Assembly (NCBI RefSeq): GCF_017309075.1 | Contig: NZ_JAEMGS010000002.1 | Span: 310,001 to 374,000 of the forward strand | Direction: 5' to 3' | From: Motiliproteus sp. SC1-56 | Lineage (GTDB): Bacteria; Pseudomonadota; Gammaproteobacteria; Pseudomonadales; Balneatricaceae | DNA: 64,000 nt | Part shown: piece after piece, positions 1-8,522 of the stretch | How the letters are laid out: each line of letters begins with the position of its first letter | Numbering within the stretch: the first letter of the stretch is position 1 | The notes under the pieces: generated by a model | What the model was told of the DNA's origin: nothing | The model's database searches: none | What the model saw: only the letters and a program-made list of their open reading frames with translations | Position numbers and translations under genes: made by a program

Positions 1-2
1 TG

Positions 3-1298
3 GAGTTGCCCGAGACCGGCCCGACGGTCAAATCCGGCTTGCACTTTATTCTTCCCGTGGTGGTACTGGTCTGGTGCCTGATGGTCGAGCGCCTCTCTCC
101 GGGGCTTTCCGCGTTCTGGGCCGCCGTACTGATGATGTTCATCCTGGTGACCCAAAAGCCGCTGTTCGCCTTCTTTCGCAACCAGGGAGACCTGGGCGAT
201 CTGCTGCGCGAGGGGGTCGACGACCTGGCGGTCGGACTGATCCTGGGGGCGCGCAACATGATCGGTATCGGCATCGCCACTGCCACCGCCGGTATCATCG
301 TCGGGGCCGTGTCGCAGACCGGGGTGGGGTCGGTGCTGGCGGACCTGGTGGAGATCCTCTCCATGGGAAGCCTGCTGCTGATGCTGATCCTCACTGCGAT
401 TCTCAGTCTGATCCTGGGGATGGGGCTGCCCACCACCGCCAACTACATCGTGGTTTCCTCCCTTCTGGCGCCGGTGATCGTCACCCTGGGTCAGGAGTCC
501 GGGCTGATCGTACCCCTGATCGCCGTTCACCTGTTCGTGTTCTATTTCGGCATCATGGCTGACGTCACGCCCCCCGTAGGGCTGGCCTCGTTCGCGGCTG
601 CGGCGGTGTCCGGGGGAGATCCGATCCGGACCGGTTTCGTGGCCTTTTTCTATAGCCTGCGTACGGCGATCCTGCCGTTTCTCTTCATCTTTAACACCGA
701 CCTGCTTTTGATCGATGTGGGCTGGGGGCAGGGGATCTTGGTCTTTGTCGTGTCTACCGCGGCCATTTTGCTGTTTACCGCCGCCAGCCAGGGGTTTTTC
801 ATCGCCCGCAGCCGGCTGTACGAGAGTGCGCTTCTGCTCCTGATCGCGTTCTCCCTGTTCCGTCCCGGATTCTGGATGGACATGCTGGTGTCACCCTACA
901 AGACGATGGCGGCCGCGGAGCTGTCGGCCGAGGGGGCTGCACTGCCTGCCGGCTCTGAGCTGCGCCTCCATATTCACGGTGAAGACGCGGTTGGCAACCC
1001 CCGCAGTTTTGTCGCGTTATTGCCCTTGGGCGAGGGGGATACCCTGAGAGCACAGGTTGCAGACGCGGGCCTGGAGCTGCTGGATAGCGGCGATAAGGTG
1101 GTGGTGGATATGGTGGGATTTGACAGTCCGGCGGAGAAGGTCGGCCTGGCCTTCGACCAGGAGATTGAGAAAGTCGAGGTTCCCGTGGAGCAGCCGCCTA
1201 AGGAGCTTATGTTCGTGCCGGCGCTGCTGTTGCTGGTCCCGATCGTGCTGATGCAGCGCCGTCGCAAGCCGGCCCCGGAGACCGCCTCCGCCACCTGA
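3..1298 (+). CDS. TRAP transporter fused permease, C-terminal part (5' truncated by window edge)
   Basis: This is the C-terminal 430 or so residues of a fused 4TM/12TM TRAP-type permease; these proteins usually exceed 800 residues and the frame is open to the left edge, so the start lies outside the window. Many hydrophobic helices are visible, including the conserved stretch GMGLPTTANYIV and the segment IMADVTPPVGLA that is typical of the DctM-like half. After the last core helices there is a soluble segment of about 110 residues followed by one final helix and RRR, which matches the DUF3394 tail of fused TRAP permeases. TRAP systems use ion gradients to import organic solutes caught by a periplasmic binding protein. 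The UspA-like gene directly downstream supports this, because such proteins accompany TRAP permeases. Substrate not deducible. Confidence 0.85.
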   Translation, partial: ELPETGPTVKSGLHFILPVVVLVWCLMVERLSPGLSAFWAAVLMMFILVTQKPLFAFFRNQGDLGDLLREGVDDLAVGLILGARNMIGIGIATATAGIIVGAVSQTGVGSVLADLVEILSMGSLLLMLILTAILSLILGMGLPTTANYIVVSSLLAPVIVTLGQESGLIVPLIAVHLFVFYFGIMADVTPPVGLASFAAAAVSGGDPIRTGFVAFFYSLRTAILPFLFIFNTDLLLIDVGWGQGILVFVVSTAAILLFTAASQGFFIARSRLYESALLLLIAFSLFRPGFWMDMLVSPYKTMAAAELSAEGAALPAGSELRLHIHGEDAVGNPRSFVALLPLGEGDTLRAQVADAGLELLDSGDKVVVDMVGFDSPAEKVGLAFDQEIEKVEVPVEQPPKELMFVPALLLLVPIVLMQRRRKPAPETASAT

Positions 1299-1362
1299 GA
1301 GATTGAAACCACGCCCGGCGGGCGTGGTTGATACCGCCGGCCGCGCCGGCCAAGGATAAAAC

Positions 1363-1794
1363 ATGTTTAAGAAGATTCTTATCCCGGTCGACTTGGAAGA
1401 GCCGCAGTTTTCGGACCGTGCCATTGCGCTGGGGCTGCGTGAGGTGGACCGGGAGGGGGGCGATATCCACCTGATGACGGTGATTCCCGGTTTTTCATCC
1501 CCCCTGGTGGCGTCCTATTTCAAGCGCTCTGATGTCAAAAAGGCCCATGAGGCGGTGGATCAGCACCTGATTGATTTCGCCCATGAGAAGATCCCAGCCG
1601 ACGTTCACCGGACCCTGTCCGTGCACCAGGGTAATCCGGCCGAGCGGATCATCAAGCAGGCAAAGCGATTGGGGGCTGACCTGATCATCATGACCGCCCA
1701 TCATCGCGGCAAGGTGGATCACGTTCTGCTCGGCTCCAATTCACAGCGGGTCGTCGACCGCGCACCCTGTTCCGTACTGGTTCTGCGGTCCTAG
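1363..1794 (+). CDS. Universal stress protein (UspA/TeaD-like)
   Basis: A 143-residue single-domain Usp protein with the N-terminal strand MFKKILIPVDLEE and the C-terminal nucleotide-binding region (HHRGKVDHVLLGSNSQRVV, then APCSVLVLR). An AAGGA ribosome site lies about 8 bases before ATG. It follows the TRAP permease by 65 bases and is probably co-transcribed. In Halomonas the ATP-binding Usp protein TeaD is encoded with a TRAP transporter and modulates its uptake; a similar regulatory role is inferred here from position and length. The first glycine of the canonical G-2x-G motif is not obvious, so nucleotide binding is likely but not certain. Confidence 0.85.
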   Translation: MFKKILIPVDLEEPQFSDRAIALGLREVDREGGDIHLMTVIPGFSSPLVASYFKRSDVKKAHEAVDQHLIDFAHEKIPADVHRTLSVHQGNPAERIIKQAKRLGADLIIMTAHHRGKVDHVLLGSNSQRVVDRAPCSVLVLRS

Positions 1795-2204
1795 GGATTT
1801 GCCTCTGCTGCAAGTGCCCGAAAGGGGAAGGGTTATATCTGCGTAATTTGCATTGTGTTTGTGTCTTAATATGATGATTTAAAAGCAGTTAGGCTGCGGC
1901 TGTTGTGACCGGGGGCAATTGCTAGAGTATCTGTCCGGCCTGCTAAAAACAGCGCAACGTAGCGAACGCTTACGATTTCGTCCATTCGCGGAGGCTGCAG
2001 CCCGCTGCAGCGAAGCCCGCAAACCTGCGGCCTGATAGACGCGCCCGGCAAGCCGATACCTGCACCAACGCGGGGGCTGGACCGGCATTTTGAAGCCGCG
2101 ACCTGATATCCTCACGTGCCTCTTTGCAGGCAACCCAACCATGCCAACGGCCTGAGGCAAGCCCGTTTGGTTAAGGCGTTGTTGTGTTTGAATAAATTGT
2201 TTTT

Positions 2205-2218
2205 TTAATCTGGATCAA
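2205..2218. promoter_or_regulatory. Possible FNR/ANR-type box
   Basis: TTAAT-CTGG-ATCAA matches the FNR/ANR consensus TTGAT-N4-ATCAA in 9 of 10 fixed bases. It lies about 110 bases before the ATG at 2328 in the otherwise gene-free stretch 1795-2327. Two direct copies of CTATCGGTC follow at 2252-2260 and 2269-2277. Nothing else recognisable was seen in this gap. Confidence 0.35.
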
Positions 2219-2327
2219 AGGTACGCCATCTTAACGTGGACATCGATACCGCTATCGGTCATCGTCCACTATCGGTCGGGAAGTGTCTCGTCAGTGGTTT
2301 TCAGCCTGTAGTCACTCGATTGGTGTT

Positions 2328-3161
2328 ATGACGTTCGATTTAATGTGGTTCTCCCAGCTGCTTTACCACCCGGCTGTTCAGTCGGGCGTGTTGCCCTTGG
2401 CATTGGCCCTCACCGTGACGGCCATACCCGCGGGTAATATTGCTGTTCGCGCGGCCTTCGCTGTCCTGTTTGCCTTTTTGCTCTCAGCCGCGCTTACCCT
2501 TGGCGGGGGGCTATTGCCGCTAACGTCTACCTCGAAGCTCATTCTCGGTGCGGCTGCTGCCTTCGTTGTTTTTACGCAGCCCGCACTTTCAAAGCGGCGC
2601 CAGGGAATGTTCCTGGGGTTGTTTGCAATCGCACTGCCGCTCTGGATGTTGTGGCCGGTTATCCAGCGCCAGGGCGTCGAGGGGGCGATCCAATATGGCT
2701 GGATGCCCTTTTATTCGCTTTACCTTGCGTACAGCCTTGGCCCCATGCAGGCGCTCCCCCGTGGCAGACTGGCCAGCCTGCTGGCGCTCAGTATCGGGAC
2801 GGGGCACTGCGCGCTCATCGGCGCATCGATCGTTTACGCTCAGCTGGCCCTTGGTTTGGGGGCAGGGCTTGCTGCGCTGGCGCTTTGGTATCTTGTTCAA
2901 GCCCGGGCGGGGCTGACTCAGCGACTTGCGGCCCCGGCAGCCATCACGCTTGGCACCCTCGGCGGTGGTGCGACGGTATTTGCCAACCTGCCCATAACTG
3001 CGCTCATGATCCTGGCCCTGGTTCCGCAAATGGTGCGTCTGCCGGTGCCTAAACAGTGGAGCGAACGGGCAGCGTTCGTGACGGTATCCCTTTACTGCCT
3101 GGTTCCGGTTGTCGGCGCGCTTACCGTTGTGTGGCGCACGGCGGGGAACGTCGGCTACTAA
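2328..3161 (+). CDS. Polytopic membrane protein of unknown function
   Basis: A 277-residue very hydrophobic protein with about eight or nine predicted membrane helices (for example LPLALALTVTAIPAG, AAFAVLFAFLLSAALTLGGG, TALMILALVPQMV). No catalytic or binding motif was recognised. The ATG at 2328 is preferred; a GTG at 2283 would add fifteen polar residues of little sense before the first helix, and neither start has a strong ribosome site. The YceI gene follows after 43 bases in the same direction, so the two may form a unit. Its function cannot be stated. Confidence 0.6.
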   Translation: MTFDLMWFSQLLYHPAVQSGVLPLALALTVTAIPAGNIAVRAAFAVLFAFLLSAALTLGGGLLPLTSTSKLILGAAAAFVVFTQPALSKRRQGMFLGLFAIALPLWMLWPVIQRQGVEGAIQYGWMPFYSLYLAYSLGPMQALPRGRLASLLALSIGTGHCALIGASIVYAQLALGLGAGLAALALWYLVQARAGLTQRLAAPAAITLGTLGGGATVFANLPITALMILALVPQMVRLPVPKQWSERAAFVTVSLYCLVPVVGALTVVWRTAGNVGY

Positions 3162-3204
3162 TTCTCTGAAATAAAAACAGGAAACAACCTTACAGGAGTT
3201 AGAC

Positions 3205-3768
3205 ATGTTGAAAAAAACACTGCTCGCATGTGCGCTGATCGCGCCACTGTCAGCAAATGCGGACATCTACACCATCGACCCGGCGCACTCGTTTGTCCAT
3301 TTTTCCATCGATCACATGGGCTTCTCCAAGCTGACAGGCCGTTTCAACGCCATGTCCGGCACGATGGACCTGGATTTTGACAAAGGCACAGGGACGGTGG
3401 ATGTCCGGGTCGATCCCGCCTCGGTTGATACCGCCCATCAAAAACGCGACAACCACCTGCGCTCGGCGGACTTTTTCAACGTCGTGGAATTTCCCGACAT
3501 CACCTTCAAATCAACCAGCGCAACGCTTTCCGACAACGGTGGAACGCTCAAGGGCGATCTCACCATCAAGGGCATTACCCAGCCTGTGACACTGGTGATT
3601 TCAAATCATGCCTGCGGTATTCAGCCGTTTAACAAAAAAACCATCTGTGGTTTCAACGCCACGACCAACATCAAACGTTCTGATTTCAACATTAACTGGG
3701 GCCTGCCCAACATCGTGGGCGACGAAGTGGCGTTATCGATTGAAGCCGAGGGCATAAAGGAGGAGTAA
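3205..3768 (+). CDS. YceI family periplasmic protein
   Basis: A 187-residue exported protein with a clear signal peptide (MLKKTLLACALIAPLSANA) followed by the YceI lipocalin-like fold: YTIDPAHSFVHFSIDHMG, then a DMDL-type strand, DNHLRSADFFNV and FKSTS motifs, which are hallmarks of the family. The start is supported by AGGAG seven bases upstream of ATG. YceI proteins bind isoprenoid or other amphiphilic ligands in the periplasm and are often linked to stress or quinone metabolism; the ligand here is unknown. The gene follows the membrane protein at 2328-3161, with which it may be co-transcribed. Confidence 0.88.
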   Translation: MLKKTLLACALIAPLSANADIYTIDPAHSFVHFSIDHMGFSKLTGRFNAMSGTMDLDFDKGTGTVDVRVDPASVDTAHQKRDNHLRSADFFNVVEFPDITFKSTSATLSDNGGTLKGDLTIKGITQPVTLVISNHACGIQPFNKKTICGFNATTNIKRSDFNINWGLPNIVGDEVALSIEAEGIKEE

Positions 3769-3888
3769 AGGCCTCCGGAGTAACCCAATGGGGCTCGGGC
3801 GCACCGCTCCCGAGCCCGCCGCTTCACACGGCAGCATCGTCAGGCACGGCCGGCGAGGGCGTCCAGGGACAACATGATGGGAAGGTAA

Positions 3889-6057
3889 ATGCTGGACTTT
3901 TTTCACGGACAAATGGATTACCTGAGCTTTATCAAGGGGCTGCTGTTCTTGTTCTTCAGTGGCGGTTGCCTGCTCTACCATTCCAAGGACCGCCTTAATC
4001 CGTTTCTGTTTCCCCTGGTGTGGTTCGGTCTGTTTCAGGCGTTACTGGCCTGGAGTCATTACCTCGTCCATTTTTACGGGGCTGACGCCCGCGACGTACA
4101 TCACTATTCCCACAGCATTGAGCTGCTCTCTTATCTCTGTCTGCTCGCCATCCTGCCGGGGTTTCTGCTCAGGGGGCGGCGTTTTGCCCTGGCCAGCACC
4201 TGGGTGCTGATGGTCGGGTTTGGTCTGTTACTATCTGTAGTCGGCCATTCAGAAATCTTTAACTTTTACCTTGAGCTGGTATTGGTGCTGGCCTCCACGC
4301 TGGCGGTAACCGCCATCTTCCGATATCGCAGCGACTCCCGGATCCGCACCCCAAGCTACATTGCTATCACCATTTTGCTGATCAGCACAGCGCTCTTTCA
4401 AAGCCTGATAGGGCCGCCGCTGGGGTCGTTGCTGTCCGCCGAAAAAGGCGCTCAGTTACTCGATATCGTTCACGCTGTGGTGGTTTGCATTGTGGCGCTG
4501 GTGGTGTGGCTGGATATCGTGTTCTACGTGGAGGAGGGCGATCCTGCGCTTCGCCCGGCCCGGGAAGTTGCCCGTGATCACAGGGTCAAATACGGTGTTT
4601 GGTTGGGCATCAGCCTCCTTCTGGTACTGTTTGCCGGCTGGTACGGGGTCCAGGTACTGGGCGAAAACGCCATCGACTCGGTCAAGGGGCGGACCCAGGC
4701 CGCCACGGAGATTCTCTCCAACCAGATTCGCGATGAAATTGCGCGCGCGGATCTGGCGGCAAATATTCTGGCTAAATCGATCAATGTGCCCGAGGTGTTC
4801 ACCAGCCCGGAGCAGTCTCATTCCGAGGTCAAGCTGATCCTTGACCAGATGAGTTCGGTACTGGAATCCTCCGTCGCGTTTTTGATGCGAACCGACGGGC
4901 ACGTACCACTGGCTTCAAGCAACGCCGAAGGGCTGGCAGGAAGCAACTTTGGCTTTTTACCTTACTTTCAGGAATCAGTGGCCTACGGTCTGGTCGGGCG
5001 AGACTTCGCCGTCGAGCCCAACCTCACCGACCGAGGCTACTATGTCAGCCACCCCGTGTTTACCGACAACCGCACTCTCGCTGGGGTGGCGGTCGTTAAA
5101 AAACTGTTGGCGCAGGGCAACCGGGAGTTCAAAACCTTTGAAAACTGGTTTCTGCTGGATCCCAACGGCGTGATTTTTATTTCCGGGCGTGAAGACCTGC
5201 TGCTTAAGAGTCTTTGGAATTTTCCCGAAGCGCGAAAGCAGGAACTGACCCGCATTGGCCACCTAGGGCCGGGGCCGTTCGAAGCCATCTTTCCGCAGCA
5301 GCTTAGCGATGGTGACGAAGTCACCTTCGAAGGGCGACCCTCGGTGGCCTCCATTATCGACATCAATGCCGCAGGCTGGAAAGCGGCTGTGATCGGTGAT
5401 TTCTCCCACGAGGTGCAGAGCCAGCGGCTCAGTGGTATCGGCGTCACCCTGTTTGTGAGCCTGTTTATCCTGACGTACTTTATCGTCGCCCAACGCGAGG
5501 CGGTGTTCGAACAGCAGATGGCGGAAGACAAGATCATGCTGGAGTCGATGAACGACCAGTTGGAATTGCAGGCCGCCACCGACCGGCTGACCGGCGCGTT
5601 TAACCGACATAAGTTTGAGTCGATCTTGCAAGATGAGGTGAGTCGGGCCAATCGCTACGGCACCAGCTTCTCGTTAGCGCTCTTTGATATCGACCACTTC
5701 AAGTCGATCAATGACACCTTCGGCCACCAAGCGGGTGACGAAGTGCTCAAGGGGCTGGTCGGCCTGGTGCGCGAGCACGAGCGGGCGACGGATCAGCTGG
5801 TGCGCTGGGGCGGGGAGGAGTTCATTGTAATGATGCCGATGACCAATCTTGCCGGTGCTCGTGTGATGGCGGAACGTCTACGCAAGGCCATCGAAAAGCA
5901 CGCTTTCCCACACGGCAAGCCGGTTACCGCCAGCTTCGGCATTGCCCAGTACGACGGTACGCCGGTTGATGGCTTCCTTAATCGTATCGACGAAGCGCTC
6001 TACCGAGCGAAAGATAACGGCCGCAACCAGGTGCAGGAGGCCGAGGCCGCGTCTTGA
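3889..6057 (+). CDS. Membrane-bound diguanylate cyclase with N-terminal multi-helix sensor, cache domain and GGDEF
   Basis: A 722-residue protein. The first 210 residues contain about seven hydrophobic helices, another helix sits near 240, then a periplasmic double-cache-like region (about 255-510), a helix near 515-535, a short coiled linker and a GGDEF domain (about 560-722). The active-site motif is GGEEF near residue 641, and RATD five residues before it is a complete RxxD inhibitory I-site, so the enzyme should make cyclic-di-GMP from two GTP and be product-inhibited. GGAAGG lies just before the ATG. It stands alone, with the YceI gene upstream and a gene-poor stretch downstream. The signal sensed by the cache domain is unknown. 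Confidence 0.9.
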   Translation: MLDFFHGQMDYLSFIKGLLFLFFSGGCLLYHSKDRLNPFLFPLVWFGLFQALLAWSHYLVHFYGADARDVHHYSHSIELLSYLCLLAILPGFLLRGRRFALASTWVLMVGFGLLLSVVGHSEIFNFYLELVLVLASTLAVTAIFRYRSDSRIRTPSYIAITILLISTALFQSLIGPPLGSLLSAEKGAQLLDIVHAVVVCIVALVVWLDIVFYVEEGDPALRPAREVARDHRVKYGVWLGISLLLVLFAGWYGVQVLGENAIDSVKGRTQAATEILSNQIRDEIARADLAANILAKSINVPEVFTSPEQSHSEVKLILDQMSSVLESSVAFLMRTDGHVPLASSNAEGLAGSNFGFLPYFQESVAYGLVGRDFAVEPNLTDRGYYVSHPVFTDNRTLAGVAVVKKLLAQGNREFKTFENWFLLDPNGVIFISGREDLLLKSLWNFPEARKQELTRIGHLGPGPFEAIFPQQLSDGDEVTFEGRPSVASIIDINAAGWKAAVIGDFSHEVQSQRLSGIGVTLFVSLFILTYFIVAQREAVFEQQMAEDKIMLESMNDQLELQAATDRLTGAFNRHKFESILQDEVSRANRYGTSFSLALFDIDHFKSINDTFGHQAGDEVLKGLVGLVREHERATDQLVRWGGEEFIVMMPMTNLAGARVMAERLRKAIEKHAFPHGKPVTASFGIAQYDGTPVDGFLNRIDEALYRAKDNGRNQVQEAEAAS

Positions 6058-7367
6058 TCCTATCGGCGCCAAAATGGGCGTCTCGTTAACGAGCACCCCC
6101 GAACAGGCGGCGCATCCTGCTTTTTATAATGCGGGATGGGCCCGCCGGTCGCGCACGTGTGTACCTAGCGACACCTCACAACTGGTTCTGTAATTGTGCG
6201 ATGAAGCCCGGATGTTCAGCCGCTCTTGTTGACCGGATCCCGGATTGTCAAAGGGCAGGGCGTATCGGGTTTCACCAACCACCGCGAGGATGGCTCGGAA
6301 GGGCTATTCAGCGTTTATCGGTTGTGGGCTTCTGCTACTGCAATCGCTGTCATATTGAAGATCGAAGGCACACTGGGCTCTGGGTCATGATCTGAACCAG
6401 CTTCTTGGTGGCAGGCCGAAACGGGTCCCCCGAGACACCCTCACCACCATACTGGCCTGACCGCGCCGTACTATTCGGTGAACACCTTGTTACGTATAGA
6501 TTCACTGAGATCGCCGTATCGGCATGCATTTCTCCTTGATCAGTACTCGTGATTCAGTTCACTGGATACTCTGCGGGCTGAACCCATCTTTAATGCGCCC
6601 GTCAAATAGCTGGTATCGAAGCTGGTGCGGGAGAGCAGCTCCGCCTTGGCTGGGATGCGCAGCCGGGGTGTCTCAATCTAGAACCGTAGTTAGATTTGGT
6701 TTTTAGTGTGCTGATTTAATGGCAATTTCTACCTGACGCGTGATTCAGAAACCCGGGAGCAGGCCGGAAATGCTTGGATCGATGATAGATAGGTGGATGG
6801 ATGGGCAGGCGACCCTGGCAGTGAAGCACTGGTGGCATTGCCGCAGCAACGCTGACCGATCCGATGCACTGCGACTGATCGGTTAAAACCTGCGTTCACG
6901 CTGCCCAAGGCGACGCGTTATTACCATCGCAAAGAACTGCAAGCATGCGGTGTCGATATCGCCATACGGCAGGACAGCGGCGTGAGAACTAATGCCGTGC
7001 CACTGGGTGCACCCTTGAGGTGGAGCCGGCCGAAATCCCGTCCTGGGCGTTCTCATAGCGCCTGATCCGCGCATCGGGTACTGATGCTGACCATCACCGG
7101 TGACTGAGCAAGGTGCTGCGCGAGCCGTCTACGGATGCCGCACTGAAGAGCTTGTCCCGCAAGCGATCGTCGTTCTGGGGTCGTCACAAGGGCACCAGGA
7201 CGACGAAATTTACCTGGGGCGTTCCTACGTCAAATAAAGCAGTCAAAGGCCGGAGAGCGCTGCACGGGCGGACGGTGTGTCTCGGTGGCGCTGTACGCGA
7301 GCTGCGAGCACCGGTTTCGCAAGTTCAACGCCAAAGGCGAACCTAAAGCCGCCAAATGAGGCTGGCT
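6058..7367. other. Gene-poor stretch without a supportable gene
   Basis: About 1.3 kb after the diguanylate cyclase holds only short, mutually unrelated ORFs in all frames with poor codon character, and no ribosome site or family motif. A short palindrome (CTCGTTAACGAG, 6082-6093) lies just after the cyclase stop. The region may contain decayed mobile DNA, but no transposase motif could be recognised. Confidence 0.5.
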
Positions 7368-7535
7368 ATGGAAATGGCATCAAGCGTCGAGCTGCTGAAC
7401 AAGCTGCTCGACATCCAAACCGCGCGCAGGAAGCTGGAGAGCCTGATCTCGGAAGAAGCTGCGCACCAACTGATCGGCCACATCAACCGCGACCTCGACC
7501 AACCGGTGCTGAAGTTGCTTGAGGTGCTCGGTTAA
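7368..7535 (+). CDS. Small hypothetical protein, 55 residues
   Basis: ATG at 7368 opens a 55-residue frame ending TAA at 7533-7535. It encodes a soluble, helix-rich peptide beginning MEMASSVELLNKLLDIQ and ending in a leucine-rich tail, with an amphipathic heptad-like pattern rather than random sequence. No strong ribosome site is visible (GAGGC about 12 bases upstream). It sits immediately before the hexanucleotide satellite. No family was recognised; it could be a real small protein or the tail of a decayed gene. Confidence 0.35.
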   Translation: MEMASSVELLNKLLDIQTARRKLESLISEEAAHQLIGHINRDLDQPVLKLLEVLG

Positions 7536-7554
7536 TCTGATATCAAAATGGTAA

Positions 7555-7626
7555 CAATCCCAATCCCAATCCCAATCCCAATCCCAATCCCAATCCCAAT
7601 CCCAATCCCAATCCCAATCCCAATCC
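7555..7626. repeat. Hexanucleotide satellite (CAATCC)12
   Basis: Twelve perfect tandem copies of CAATCC, followed by one degenerate copy (CAAGCC, 7627-7632). Open frames across it on both strands read only as dipeptide repeats (Ile-Pro on +, Asp-Trp on -) and are artefacts. Confidence 0.95.
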
Positions 7627-8304
7627 CAAGCCCTCATGATCGCCAGGCGACCCGTAGAAACGGCGCAACAACGCAAGCCGGGATCGGGGGAGCGTCTGCA
7701 GGCGCAAGTCGACTGTATTTAATAGTCGGCTCTTGGTTCGCGGTGGGTTGTTTTTTCTGGTGACGCTGTGCGCATGGAGCGTAACTGAGGTCCCGAAACC
7801 CGACCCAAATTCGCGTAGCGTCACGTTCTAAAACCGTATCGGATGACGAGAGGTCGAAGCGCCGCGCCAGCGCCTCCAAAACTCTCCATCCATAACTGCG
7901 CATAATCTATATTATGTTAAATCTATAATTATAAAGACCGGCGCTTGGCCGCTGTGCCGTTTGTTTGCGTTCACACCGGTTTTGCGGAATTCGTCCCTGC
8001 TCCCCCTTCGTAAGCCCTCATCTGTGCCGATTAAGGCTTGCTCGTAAAGGGGCTGCTGGGGCGTTAATCTGTTGTGACTGGAGCCGTGGCAATCGCTTCG
8101 CCTGCCAGGCGATTTGATGACACTGAGTGAGGGCTGGGGTGGTTGCTGTTTAGCGCTTTGCTGTCTTCAAGGAGCAGGAACCATCAGGGCGCCTGCCCCT
8201 CTTTGATGCTGGTTGTCCCCGGCCAGCGAATTGAACAACGCTGGCGCCGTAGGGTTGGTACTTGGCGCGCGGGGCTTCAAATAGGGGGCAGCCGTATCCG
8301 ATGA

Positions 8305-8451
8305 CTTCGGGTTATCAAGGGAAGTTTAACAGTCAGCGCGGAGGATCTTGGAACGGGCGACGGCTTGTCCGTCCAGGATGGAAGTCTGGCTATCATTCGG
8401 ACTGCGTCAGGCGCGAAGCTCCTTCTGTTCAATATGCCTGATACCCGTTAA
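8305..8451 (+). pseudogene. Pirin-family gene remnant (C-terminal fragment)
   Basis: Between a TGA at 8302 and TAA at 8449 the frame reads VIKGSLTVSAEDLGTGDGLS and continues to AKLLLFNMPDTR. This resembles the last 45 residues of YhhW-type pirins (a V-x-x-G-x-L-T-V strand, a G-D-x-x-x-x-x-D turn and a final LLLF-x-x-P). There is no start codon or ribosome site, and upstream coding sequence is not continuous, although weak pirin-like segments may exist from about 8180 in another frame. Interpreted as a 5'-deleted, frame-broken gene; the family call is from memory of the fold. Confidence 0.4.
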
Positions 8452-8522
8452 GCGCGGTTCTCTCCGGACGTTCGGGATCAAAGACGGTGTGCCGACAAAG
8501 CGGCGGGCTCTGGGCTAGACTC

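Noticed and set aside
6058-7367. IS110- or IS4-like transposase remnant
   Set aside because: Translated segments such as the one near 7270-7350 lacked a recognisable transposase motif, so no mobile element was called.
7555-7626. CRISPR array
   Set aside because: The unit is six bases with no spacers, so it is a simple tandem repeat.
7380-7824. Open frames reading repeated Asp-Trp or Ile-Pro across the satellite
   Set aside because: They are translations of the (CAATCC)n repeat and its flanks; no ribosome site or domain supports them.
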